NCBI GenBank assembly: GCA_035531675.1
Contig: DATKSL010000041.1
Location: forward strand, 181,633-245,632
DNA from: JAJPIG01 sp035531675
GTDB taxonomy: Bacteria > Desulfobacterota > Binatia > Binatales > Binataceae
DNA length: 64,000 nt
Direction of reading: 5' to 3'
Positions 9,486-16,992 of this stretch are shown piece after piece. A model generated the notes under the pieces. It saw only the letters and a list, made by a program, of their open reading frames with translations, did not search any database and was not told the origin of the DNA. The stretch's first letter is position 1. Each line of letters starts with the position of its first letter. A program made the position numbers and the translations under genes.

Positions 9486-9974
9486 TCACTTCCGTGGCTT
9501 CGGTTTCTGCGCGCCGGCGGGCGCGCGCTGTCCCTCGATCTCGACCGCGACCTTGCGCGGCGTGGTTTCCTTCGGCATCGGGATGATAAGCTCAAGCACG
9601 CCGTTGCGATAGGCCGCCGCGATCGCTTCGGTCTTGACGCCGCGCGGCAATGGCAGGCTGCGCTCGAAGCTGCCGTAGCCGATTTCGCGATGAATGAAAT
9701 CGCGCTGCGTGTCCTCGCGGCGCTCCTCGCGCCGGCCCTTAATCGTCAGAACATTGCCGCTCACAGTCACCTCGACCTGTTCCGGATCGATCCCCGGGAG
9801 GTCGACACGGACCACCAGCTTATCGTCCTCGACAAAGGACTCGAGCGCCGGACCGTGCGCCGCCGCGGTTGCTGCGGCCGGACGGCCCAGAAACCGATCG
9901 AACAGATCGTCGACATTCTCGCGGAAGCGTTCCATTTCGCGCAACGGGTTCCATACCTCGGGTTGCTTCGCCAT
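9486..9974 (-). CDS. Small heat-shock protein, Hsp20/alpha-crystallin family
   Basis: 162 aa from ATG 9974 (MAKQPEVWNPLREMERF), chosen because GGAGGAAGCG lies directly upstream; the frame could start 13 codons earlier. After an N-terminal arm (1-45) comes an alpha-crystallin domain with DKLVVRVDLPGIDPEQVEVTV and a C-terminal GVLELIIPMPK strand. It is an ATP-independent holdase that binds unfolding proteins in the cytoplasm. It lies 64 bases upstream of the phosphorylase start on the same strand and may share its transcript. No CIRCE operator or clear heat-shock promoter was seen upstream. Confidence 0.93.
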   Translation of the reverse strand: MAKQPEVWNPLREMERFRENVDDLFDRFLGRPAAATAAAHGPALESFVEDDKLVVRVDLPGIDPEQVEVTVSGNVLTIKGRREERREDTQRDFIHREIGYGSFERSLPLPRGVKTEAIAAAYRNGVLELIIPMPKETTPRKVAVEIEGQRAPAGAQKPKPRK

Positions 9975-10245
9975 CGCTTCCTCCATCGATCCGGCCGCGC
10001 GGCCCCGCTGCAACCGGGCAGCCGCGGGGATAAAGCTCCCGCCGATCGGTTATCCGATTCGCGGCCTCATTTTAGACACACCCGGCCGCCCCGATCAGCG
10101 CCCGCTGCTCGCAGTCATGCACAAGCCCGGCGCTCGGCCATCTGGTTTCACGATCTCAAGATGATATAGGTCTAACCAGCAGCGACCCAAGCGTCTGCCG
10201 CGCGCTTCAGACATAATCGTGCCGAGGGGGTGACGATCGCCAGCG

Positions 10246-11598
10246 ATGGCTTCACGGTCCGGCGGTTCAACGGGATCCGGCTGGTACAGCCAGCCATTTC
10301 GGCTGGTGCTGATCTATGTGATCGTCGGCGGCCTGTGGGCGATCGTTTCCGACGTCCTGCTGGTCAACTTCGCCTTCGTTCCCAACGCGCTCGATCGGCT
10401 GGTATTCGTCGCCATCACGGCGCTGCTGTTCTATATCGTGTTGCGCGAGAACCGCATCGTGATCGAACAGTCGCGCGCCGCCGAACGGGAAAGCGCCGCG
10501 CGGATGCGGGCCTACTTCGCCGCCGCCGCCGAAGGGCTGATCGTGGTCGATTCGCGCGGCCGCATCGTCGACGCCAACGCCAAGGCCGAGGAGATCTTCG
10601 GCTACGGCGAGCTCGAGCTTATCGGCAAGCCGATCGAGCTGCTGGTCCCGGAGCGCCTGCGCGACAAGCATCGCGGCGAGCGCAGCGAGTACCTGAGCGC
10701 GCCGCGCTCGCGGCCGATGGGTTTCGGGCGCGATCCGATGGGCCGGCGCAAGGACGGCAGCGAGTTCCCGATCGAGGTGAGCCTGAGCCATCTCGGCACG
10801 GCGCAGGGCCGGCTGGTGACCGGCTTTATCACCGACATCACGGAGCGGCGCAATTTCGAATTTCAGGCGCGCCGCAGCGAAGCGATGGCGGCGATCGGAA
10901 CGGTCGCGGCCGGGGTCGCGCACGAACTCAACAATCCGCTGGCGATCATCTCGGCGCGCGCGGAGCTGGTGATGTCGGAAGCCTCCCAGCTCGCGCTCCC
11001 GGCGCAACTGCTGCGCGATCTCGAGGTTATCCAGCGCAACTCCCAGCGTGCCAGCCGGGTCGCCACGGAATTGCTCACGCTCGCGCGCCAGCCGCTGAAG
11101 GTCCATCAACCGCTCAACGTCAACGACCTGGTTACCGAGATGACGGCGCTGTTTCGCGAACAGACGGCGCGCGACGGAATCAAAATCGAGGCCCAGCTCG
11201 GGAACTCGCTGCCGCCGGTGATGGGCGACCATACCGCGCTCTCGCAGGTGATGGTCAACCTGCTCACCAATGCGCGCGACGCGATGCCGTACGGCGGGAC
11301 GATCCGCATCAAAACCGAACAGCTCCCCGATCAGCCCGACCAGGTGCAGCTCACGGTCGCCGATAGCGGGATCGGAATCCCGGCCGATTCGCTAACCAAA
11401 ATCTTCGATTTGTTCTATACCACCAAAAGCACAGGAACCGGCTTGGGTCTGTGGATCACCAAGCGGGCGGTGCGCGAGCATCGCGGCACTATCGAGGTGG
11501 CCTCGAGCTCGGAAAAGGGAAGCGTCTTCACGGTTACGTTGCCGGCGCTGTTGACTGCGGCCCCATCCGCACCGGCGACCGGGACAGCGGTGCATTGA
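10246..11598 (+). CDS. PAS domain sensor histidine kinase
   Basis: 450 aa. Two predicted membrane helices (about 17-75: LVLIYVIVGGLWAIVSDVLL and LVFVAITALLFYIVL) lead to a PAS domain (about 85-200, GLIVVDSRGRIVDANAKAEEIFG). The kinase core follows: H-box AAGVAHELNNPLA with His226, N-box VNLLTNARDAM, and G-boxes DSGIGIP and GTGLGLWI. It would autophosphorylate at His226 and pass phosphate to a response regulator, most simply the one encoded 76 bases downstream. The periplasmic portion is very short, so the signal is probably sensed in the membrane or by the cytosolic PAS domain. Confidence 0.92.
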   Translation: MASRSGGSTGSGWYSQPFRLVLIYVIVGGLWAIVSDVLLVNFAFVPNALDRLVFVAITALLFYIVLRENRIVIEQSRAAERESAARMRAYFAAAAEGLIVVDSRGRIVDANAKAEEIFGYGELELIGKPIELLVPERLRDKHRGERSEYLSAPRSRPMGFGRDPMGRRKDGSEFPIEVSLSHLGTAQGRLVTGFITDITERRNFEFQARRSEAMAAIGTVAAGVAHELNNPLAIISARAELVMSEASQLALPAQLLRDLEVIQRNSQRASRVATELLTLARQPLKVHQPLNVNDLVTEMTALFREQTARDGIKIEAQLGNSLPPVMGDHTALSQVMVNLLTNARDAMPYGGTIRIKTEQLPDQPDQVQLTVADSGIGIPADSLTKIFDLFYTTKSTGTGLGLWITKRAVREHRGTIEVASSSEKGSVFTVTLPALLTAAPSAPATGTAVH

Positions 11599-11674
11599 GA
11601 GTGGCCGGCGAAGAAGATGATCGCGGGAAAACGCGGCACAATAGTTGCTGAATAACTCGACGGGTATGCGTGGG

Positions 11675-12046
11675 ATGGCTTTCAAAATCCTGGTTGTCGA
11701 CGACGAGCTTGATCTGGTCGATACCTGCGCGCGCCTTATCGAGGGGCTCGGTTACACCTGCCTCAAGGCCTTCGACGGGCCGCAGGCGATCGCGATGATG
11801 CACGCCGAGCATCCCGATCTGATCGTGACCGACTTCAATCTTCCGCACGGCGATGGGCTCGAAATACTTCGTCACGCCCACGAAAATCGTCCCGAAATTC
11901 CGGTCATCATGATGACCGGCTATCACACTCCTGAGATGGCGCGGGCGGCGTCAGAGGCGGGCGTCAGGGCCTATCTGCGAAAGCCGTTCCTGACCAACGA
12001 GCTTACCCAGGCAGTCCGCAGCGCCTTGCAAGTCGCCAAGCAGTAG
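11675..12046 (+). CDS. Single-domain response regulator (CheY-like receiver)
   Basis: 123 aa from ATG 11675 (MAFKILVVDDELDL); alternatives are an ATG at 11666 and a TTG at 11645. It is only a receiver domain: acidic pair DD at 9-10, phosphoacceptor Asp53 in LIVTDFNLPHGDG and the conserved lysine in AYLRKPF. There is no output domain, so it would act by protein contact or as a phosphate shuttle. It follows the histidine kinase on the same strand and faces the convergent sigma-54 activator gene, suggesting a local phosphorelay, though pairing cannot be proven from sequence. Confidence 0.9.
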   Translation: MAFKILVVDDELDLVDTCARLIEGLGYTCLKAFDGPQAIAMMHAEHPDLIVTDFNLPHGDGLEILRHAHENRPEIPVIMMTGYHTPEMARAASEAGVRAYLRKPFLTNELTQAVRSALQVAKQ

Positions 12047-12054
12047 GTTTGCGA

Positions 12055-12079
12055 CCATCGCCGCGGGATGCCGCGATGG
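12055..12079 (+). terminator. Possible weak hairpin after the response regulator gene
   Basis: A 7-base arm CCATCGC at 12055-12061 pairs with GCGATGG at 12073-12079, eight bases past the stop codon. There is no T-run after it, so intrinsic termination is uncertain. Confidence 0.25.
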
Positions 12080-12243
12080 GGCTTCATGCTGTAGCAGTGA
12101 TGACCCATCGCGAGCGAAGCTTGCTCAAAATGGATGTAATTTAGCTCCTAGATGGCCTTTGGGTAGCGTTGATAAGTACTGATGGCCGTGGGTATCCTCT
12201 GCGCGTCGGGCACGACCGGATCTGCCAACCCATCCGACGCTTT

Positions 12244-13623
12244 CTAGCGCAAGCTATGCTTGTGCAGCAGCCGATGGAGCGTCTTGCGATCGATCCCCGC
12301 CTTGCGCGCGGCCTGCGAGACGTTGCCGCCTTCGCGCTTCAGCACCTCGGACACATAGGCTGATTCGAGCTGATTGACCCATCGCTCCTTGGCTTCCTTG
12401 AGCGTCATGCGCGCTCCAAGGTCGGACGGCACTGCGACCGCGTCGGCCGGGGTCGGCGCCCGCAGATGCTCGGGAAGATCGCACAGGGCGATCCGCTCGC
12501 CGTCGGTCAGCGCGCAGGCGCGTTCGATCACGTTCTGCAGTTCGCGCACGTTTCCGGGCCATCCGTAGGCCTCGAGCGCGGCCAGCACCTCGGGCTCGAA
12601 GCCAACGATCCGATTGGCTGATTTCTCGGTGAACTTCTTGAGAAAAAAATGGGCCAGCAGGGTGATGTCGCCCATCCGTTCGCGCAACGGCGGCAGCGGG
12701 ATATCGACCACGTTGATACGATAATAAAGGTCCTCGCGGAAGCGCCCCTCGGGGAGCTGGATCTTCAGGTCGCGATTAGTCGCCGATACCACCCGGATAT
12801 CGACCGCGATCTGCCGCGTGCCCCCGACCCGCCGGATTTCGCGCTCCTGCAAGGCGCGCAACAGCTTGGATTGCAGCCCCGCCGGCAGCTCGCCGATTTC
12901 GTCCAGGAACAGCGTGCCCTTGTCCGCCAGCTCCATCAGCCCCAGCTTGGCGTTCATCGCGCCGGTGAAGGCGCCGCGCTCATGGCCGAACAGTTCGGAT
13001 TCGAGCAGATTCTCGGGTAGCGAGGCGCAATCGACCGGCACGAACGGCTGCGCGGCGCGCTCGCTGTTGGCGTGGATCGCGCGCGCGATCAGCTCCTTGC
13101 CGGTGCCCGATTCGCCCAGGATCAGGATGTTGGCCTCGGATCGCGCCGCCTTGCGCACCAGCTCGAGGACCTGCTGCAGCGCCGTGCTGCGGCCGACGAT
13201 ATTCTCGAAACCGTAGACCCCCTTGAGCTGTTCGCGGAGGTTAACGTTCTCGACTGCCAGGCGCCGCTGCTCGATGCCGCGTTCGACCGTCAGCTTGAGC
13301 TGGTCCATCGTGAACGGCTTGGCCAGGTAGTGGAACGCGCCTTCTTTCATCGCCTCGACCGCCGACTCGACGGTGGCGAAGGCGGTCAGCATGATCACCG
13401 GCCGCAGCGGGTCGATGGCCCGCGCGCGCTTCAATATTTCGAGCCCGCTCATGGCCGGCATCCGCAGGTCGGTCAGCAACAGGTCGGGATGTTCGGTCTC
13501 GAGCAGCTTGAGGCCGACGCTGGGGTCGGTGGTGGTCAGGCATTCGTAACCGACGGCGCCCAGGATGCGACGGCAGTTCTCCAGCATGTCGGGTTCGTCG
13601 TCGAGAATGAGAATCCGCTGCAC
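12244..13623 (-). CDS. Sigma-54-dependent response regulator, NtrC/AtoC family
   Basis: 459 aa. Receiver domain (1-120) with acidic DDE and phosphoacceptor Asp52; AAA+ domain (about 142-380) with Walker A GESGTGKE at 170-177, the sigma-54 contact loop GAFTGA at 217-222 and Walker B LFLDEIGE near 239; C-terminal Fis-type helix-turn-helix (GNVSQAARKAGIDRKTLHRLL). Phosphorylated hexamers remodel sigma-54 RNA polymerase at -24/-12 promoters. The start is GTG 13623 preceded by AGGA. It converges on the kinase/receiver pair. A candidate sigma-54 promoter lies far away at 36097, but nothing ties the two together. Confidence 0.95.
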   Translation of the reverse strand: MQRILILDDEPDMLENCRRILGAVGYECLTTTDPSVGLKLLETEHPDLLLTDLRMPAMSGLEILKRARAIDPLRPVIMLTAFATVESAVEAMKEGAFHYLAKPFTMDQLKLTVERGIEQRRLAVENVNLREQLKGVYGFENIVGRSTALQQVLELVRKAARSEANILILGESGTGKELIARAIHANSERAAQPFVPVDCASLPENLLESELFGHERGAFTGAMNAKLGLMELADKGTLFLDEIGELPAGLQSKLLRALQEREIRRVGGTRQIAVDIRVVSATNRDLKIQLPEGRFREDLYYRINVVDIPLPPLRERMGDITLLAHFFLKKFTEKSANRIVGFEPEVLAALEAYGWPGNVRELQNVIERACALTDGERIALCDLPEHLRAPTPADAVAVPSDLGARMTLKEAKERWVNQLESAYVSEVLKREGGNVSQAARKAGIDRKTLHRLLHKHSLR

Positions 13624-13674
13624 GTTATTCCTGCAAGTTGCGGCCGGGGGTGTACGCCGCTCAGGATAACATAA

Positions 13675-13698
13675 AGATGTTTAGTAGAGCATACATCT
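13675..13698. promoter_or_regulatory. Inverted repeat upstream of the sigma-54 activator gene
   Basis: AGATGT and ACATCT are separated by 12 bases, 52-75 bases upstream of the GTG start. The position would suit a dimeric regulator or autoregulation, but a 6-base arm can occur by chance. Confidence 0.25.
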
Positions 13699-13952
13699 GA
13701 CGCTGTTACAGGCAGGCGGGGTGCCATCTTCGCGCGGGGGGGATTCCTCGGCTTATGGGCACTCAGCGCCTGGTATTCGAGGTCGGCTGATGGATCGCGT
13801 GCACGGTCTGGATGACGCGGTTGATTTCGGCCTGTGAAATGGGCGTCGCGCTACACCCCTGAAGGAACCAGAATTCGATGCGTCCATCCGGTCCAAACAG
13901 ATCGTCGACAATTCGCCGCGGATGGCTTTGCGGGTTGCCAAGTGAGGGGTCC

Positions 13953-13982
13953 CCGGTGCCGGCCTGAGCAGGCCGGCACCGG
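13953..13982 (-). terminator. Rho-independent-like hairpin after thaumatin-like gene 1
   Basis: A perfect 13-base stem (13953-13965 with 13970-13982) and a GAGC loop sit 19 bases beyond the stop codon of the minus-strand gene. The stem is very GC-rich and no clear U-run follows. The matching hairpin after the paralogue at 16942-16973 shares the CCGGTGCCGGCC arm, so it was probably duplicated with the gene. Confidence 0.6.
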
Positions 13983-14000
13983 TCGCCTCGACAAGCTGAC

Positions 14001-16571
14001 TCACTCGATGAAACCGGCGAGGGTCACCACCAGCGTTTGTGGAGTCTTCTTGTTACTCGGGCTCGCGGTGATCACAAAGGATGTGTGTACCGGCCCACCT
14101 ACGTGGTTCTTGGTCGCCGTGAAGGTCACAGCATAGGTACAGGACGAGTTGGCCTGCACTTTTCTCGACGACTTGCAGGTGCCGCCGGTGGCAGCAAAGG
14201 AGTTCACGTTGCCACCAATGTTCTGCGCACTCAGCGCAAATGAGATCGTCGGGTCGGAGTTGATCACCGTGAGGTTCTCGGTAACCGAATTGCCATTCAG
14301 GATGGCCGGGAAGGCGAGGGTGCCGACCGGGTCAGTGGTCACCGTCGGAGTGGCTGCCGGCGTCGGAGTCATGGTCGGCGTGCCGCTTGAAGTCCCGGTT
14401 GGGGTTGGCCCCACCCGCGGATCGGCGAAGCCGGCCAGGGTCACCGCAAGGACTTGCCCGGCTTCCCCGTTGGTAGACTTCGGAATGATCAGCAAGGTCG
14501 TATATGCCGCCCCCTGTTGCTTCTTGTTTCTGTCCCTCTGAGTCGGTTTGAAGGTCACTAGATAGGTGCACTGCGAGTTGGCGGCCAGGCCTGATGCGCA
14601 GGTGCCGCCGGCCAATTGGAATTGTCTTCTGTTGCCATTCTTTTTCTTGGTAGTGAGCGTGAATCCGACCGGATTCTGATTCATGACCGTCAAGGTCTCG
14701 GTAACCGATTGTCCAACCGGAGTCGCTGGAAAGGCGAGCGTACCCGCCGGGGTGGTAGTCAGGGCCTCGAGCGTGGGTGTGGCGGTTGGCGTCATGGTCG
14801 GCGTGGCGCTACCGGTCGATGTCGCCGTCGCGGTGACGGTTGCCGTCGCCGTCGCGGTCGGCGTCCCGCCGGTGGCGGTTGCCGTCGGCGTCGCGGTGAT
14901 GGTTGCCGTCGCAGTGGGGGTAGCGGTGAGAGTCGCCGTGGCGGTTGGCGTGCCGCCGGTGGCGGTCGCGGTTGGCGTGGCGGTCGCGGTCGGCGAGCCG
15001 CCGGGCGACGGACAGAATGTAACGGTGTAACTGAGCAACGAATCTGCGGGATTGAGGCAGAATGGGTTGCTGGTCGGATCATCGTACCCGTAGGAGTATG
15101 CGATCGGGCACGCGGCCTTGAACGTGCTTACGTACGGAGTGCCTCCGCCAGCGGTTGTCGCGGCAGCCATCCAGGCCGAGTTGGCGGGTCCGCAACAAGA
15201 GTCGGCGCCGGAGGTCGGCGGCAGGCAAAGCCCGCTGGTCTGCCCACCAGTCTCCTTTATGGAGTTGCAGGTGTAACCCGCTGCAGCTCCGGGTGCTACC
15301 GAAGAGCAGCTCAGCCCGAGCGAAAGACCGGTGCCATCACATTGCGGGGGGTTTGCGCCAATAGCAGGGTTGCAGACTCCGACCCCAGCCGGCAACGTGG
15401 GGTCGTTCCCAAAATCGCCCACTGTAGTGTCGCATTCATAGCCCGGCGGACAGTCTTCATTGCCGACGACATCGTCGGTGAAGCAGACCGCAGCCCCCTT
15501 ATTGCACGACTCATTATTGCAGCCATACAAGTTGTTATTGGAACCGCAGTTCAGACCGGCAGGGGGATTGGCGGCCGAACAGGCGACCTCGGGCTGCAGG
15601 CACGCGTACACGCAGGTTCCTGTCGTCACGTTGCAGGTGCTAGCCGCCGGGCAATCGTTATTTGTTGTGCACATCTGGCCATTCGTGGGACTAACGGTAC
15701 GCTGTAACAGGCTCGGGCAGGTCGCGTTAAGATCGGCGGTGCATCCGCCGGCCCCGGTGAGCGGGACCCTCGAATCGAGAAGACAGGCCATCGAGTTGCC
15801 CGGCGGAAGGGTGACCTTGGCAGGCACATTGTATCCGCTCTGCAGGCTGACGTCGTAGTTGTCCTTGTGGCCTTGGGCCGCGAAGGTAGCCTCGAACAGG
15901 GTCGTGCCGTTCGCCGTCATGTTGGCGGCGCCGCAATCCAGGTGGCCGTTGCAGTCGCCGGTCTGGCACAAACCTCCGTTTCCGGGCAGCGGGCCGTTGT
16001 CGGCGATGAAGCAATTGCCGTTAATACACTGATCGTCCGGATTACTTTGATAGGGGCCGCCCTGCGCCTGGCAATCCAGGTTGTTTGTGCAGCCCTTGTA
16101 TACGCACTGGCCGTTGTAGCAATCGTTGTACGGCGCTGAGCAATCGGCGCTGGTGCTGCAGGCTGCAAAATCGCAGCTGGTGCGCGGCCAGAATCTGCCG
16201 ACCCAGCCGATTGGCATGCACATGGTCGTCGAGTTCACACACGCGCCGGCCTGGCAGGTCGCGCCGCCGCAGTCAGCATCCGTCGAGCAACTGCACTGCC
16301 CGGTGGTTGTATTGCAGGTTTGCCCGCCGGCGCATTGGTTGTCGTTCTTACAGGAGGCGGCCAGTTCCCAGTTATCCGGAATAACGTCGGAAGTGCCGTC
16401 TTCGGCGAGCCACAGCGGATAGCCGCAGTTGTTCGTAAATGTCAGGTCGTGTTGGTTGGTGGTGCAGGTTTGTGCCCACACCGCGCTAGGAGGTGTCACA
16501 AATGCCAGCACCAGCGCCGCTACGGCCGCAAAAGGTAAAGCACGCCCCAGCCTCGAATGAGGTTTCCGCAC
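14001..16571 (-). CDS. Secreted thaumatin-like protein with Cys-rich inserts and two Ig-like (HYDIN/SPD-2 type) domains, paralogue 1
   Basis: 856 aa from GTG 16571, chosen because GAGGAGGGGG lies just upstream and a signal peptide follows (1-33, ending SAVWA). Residues 38-520 carry thaumatin-family landmarks: LTFTNNCGYPLW, FWPRTSCDF (Arg130), CQTGDCNGHLDC, FEATF (Glu227), NYDVSLQSGYNVP (Asp240), FKAACPIAYSYGYDD and YTVTFCP. They are interrupted by Cys-rich repeats of the form C-x4-DC...TC...G-x-C. A Thr/Ala/Pro repeat linker (about 524-600) leads to two Ig-like domains (605-716 and 747-856, each beginning PxGTLAFPA). It is probably extracellular; a carbohydrate- or surface-binding role is inference. 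The paralogue lies immediately upstream on the same strand. Confidence 0.85.
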   Translation of the reverse strand: MRKPHSRLGRALPFAAVAALVLAFVTPPSAVWAQTCTTNQHDLTFTNNCGYPLWLAEDGTSDVIPDNWELAASCKNDNQCAGGQTCNTTTGQCSCSTDADCGGATCQAGACVNSTTMCMPIGWVGRFWPRTSCDFAACSTSADCSAPYNDCYNGQCVYKGCTNNLDCQAQGGPYQSNPDDQCINGNCFIADNGPLPGNGGLCQTGDCNGHLDCGAANMTANGTTLFEATFAAQGHKDNYDVSLQSGYNVPAKVTLPPGNSMACLLDSRVPLTGAGGCTADLNATCPSLLQRTVSPTNGQMCTTNNDCPAASTCNVTTGTCVYACLQPEVACSAANPPAGLNCGSNNNLYGCNNESCNKGAAVCFTDDVVGNEDCPPGYECDTTVGDFGNDPTLPAGVGVCNPAIGANPPQCDGTGLSLGLSCSSVAPGAAAGYTCNSIKETGGQTSGLCLPPTSGADSCCGPANSAWMAAATTAGGGTPYVSTFKAACPIAYSYGYDDPTSNPFCLNPADSLLSYTVTFCPSPGGSPTATATPTATATGGTPTATATLTATPTATATITATPTATATGGTPTATATATVTATATSTGSATPTMTPTATPTLEALTTTPAGTLAFPATPVGQSVTETLTVMNQNPVGFTLTTKKKNGNRRQFQLAGGTCASGLAANSQCTYLVTFKPTQRDRNKKQQGAAYTTLLIIPKSTNGEAGQVLAVTLAGFADPRVGPTPTGTSSGTPTMTPTPAATPTVTTDPVGTLAFPAILNGNSVTENLTVINSDPTISFALSAQNIGGNVNSFAATGGTCKSSRKVQANSSCTYAVTFTATKNHVGGPVHTSFVITASPSNKKTPQTLVVTLAGFIE
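14772..14993 (-). repeat. Degenerate tandem repeat encoding a Thr/Ala/Pro-rich linker (paralogue 1)
   Basis: Short GC-rich units recur here in frame and encode runs such as TPTATAT and ATGGTPTATAT (residues about 527-600). The segment joins the thaumatin-like domain to the Ig-like domains. Such arrays form extended, often glycosylated spacers and are prone to length change by slippage. Confidence 0.8.
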
Positions 16572-16654
16572 GATTCTCCCCCTCCTCGTCTGCCACCCAC
16601 ATCGATTCAGGCGGCGTTGGCGCGAATCGAACTGAAGCTCGCGCGCCAATTGCA

Positions 16655-16691
16655 CGGTGCTCCTGCGGACAGAATGTCCGCAGGAGCACCG
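16655..16691 (-). promoter_or_regulatory. Perfect 17-bp hairpin in the 5' leader of thaumatin-like gene 1
   Basis: Arms at 16655-16671 and 16675-16691 are perfectly complementary with a 3-base loop. It sits 84 bases upstream of the start codon and downstream of the putative promoter, so it would fold in the mRNA leader. It could control mRNA stability or translation, or act as an attenuator. The paralogue has a shorter hairpin in the matching place. Confidence 0.6.
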
Positions 16692-16723
16692 CGAGTGGCG
16701 AGCAGAGTGACAACTCGTCAACT

Positions 16724-16804
16724 GCGAGTCTAGTAGCTAATGCGCGTTAGCGTCGGATTATTTTTGCGAGTGATTAGCAGTAGTAACAAGCAGGTCTACT
16801 AAGG
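16724..16804 (-). promoter_or_regulatory. Putative promoter/operator of thaumatin-like gene 1, shared with gene 2
   Basis: Two blocks are conserved with the region upstream of the paralogue: the 16-base TAGCTACTAGACTCGC (minus strand, 16724-16739) and an AGTAGAC...TTGTTACTA block (16781-16804). They are 41 bases apart here and 45 in the paralogue. A GCTAAC at 16746-16751 aligns with TATAAA of the paralogue and could be the -10 element. The assignments come from comparison of the two copies only. Confidence 0.45.
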
Positions 16805-16941
16805 TAAACGGCGGATAATCTCGCTGCCTTGTGCCGCACGTTTTCGAAGCGGCGCAGAGTAGGACCAATATTGAGCAACAAGGCACGTCATCGATCTTAT
16901 GGGCCCATCGGCGCGGTTCGACTTTGCGACCGATGGAGGGC

Positions 16942-16973
16942 CCCGGCGCCGGTCGAATCAGGCCGGCACCGGG
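16942..16973 (-). terminator. Hairpin after thaumatin-like gene 2
   Basis: Thirteen-base arms (16942-16954 and 16961-16973) pair with one wobble and one mismatch around a 6-base loop, 20 bases past the stop codon. It resembles the hairpin after paralogue 1 in sequence and position. Confidence 0.5.
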
Positions 16974-16992
16974 CGAGGCCGAACGGTTAGAA

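Larger units (their letters stand above)
13624..14000. other. Intergenic region between sigma-54 activator and thaumatin-like gene 1
   Basis: About 380 bases without a convincing gene; short frames on both strands lack coding character and ribosome sites. It holds the promoter region of the sigma-54 activator near 13630-13720, noticeably A+T-richer than its surroundings, with a 6-base inverted repeat (AGATGT 13675-13680, ACATCT 13693-13698). At the other end is the terminator hairpin of thaumatin-like gene 1. The stretch 13740-13940 shows nothing recognisable. Confidence 0.5.
16572..16992. other. Intergenic region between the two thaumatin-like genes
   Basis: About 420 bases with no gene. 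It contains, reading leftward on the minus strand, the terminator of paralogue 2 (16942-16973), a stretch without features, then the promoter and leader of paralogue 1: conserved blocks at 16781-16804 and 16724-16739, a long hairpin at 16655-16691, and the ribosome site before GTG 16571. The same order of elements precedes paralogue 2. Confidence 0.7.

Noticed and set aside
9422..9595. N-terminal extension of the phosphorylase frame
   Set aside because: It overlaps the Hsp20 gene in another frame and encodes an Arg/Ser-rich stretch unlike any phosphorylase; the DUF3417 segment begins right at ATG 9421.
13753..14004. 83-codon minus-strand frame downstream of thaumatin-like gene 1
   Set aside because: No ribosome site, composition is not protein-like, and it contains the terminator hairpin.
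14616..15707. 363-codon plus-strand frame inside thaumatin-like gene 1
   Set aside because: Gly/Arg-rich product caused by the repetitive linker read antisense; it has no start signal.
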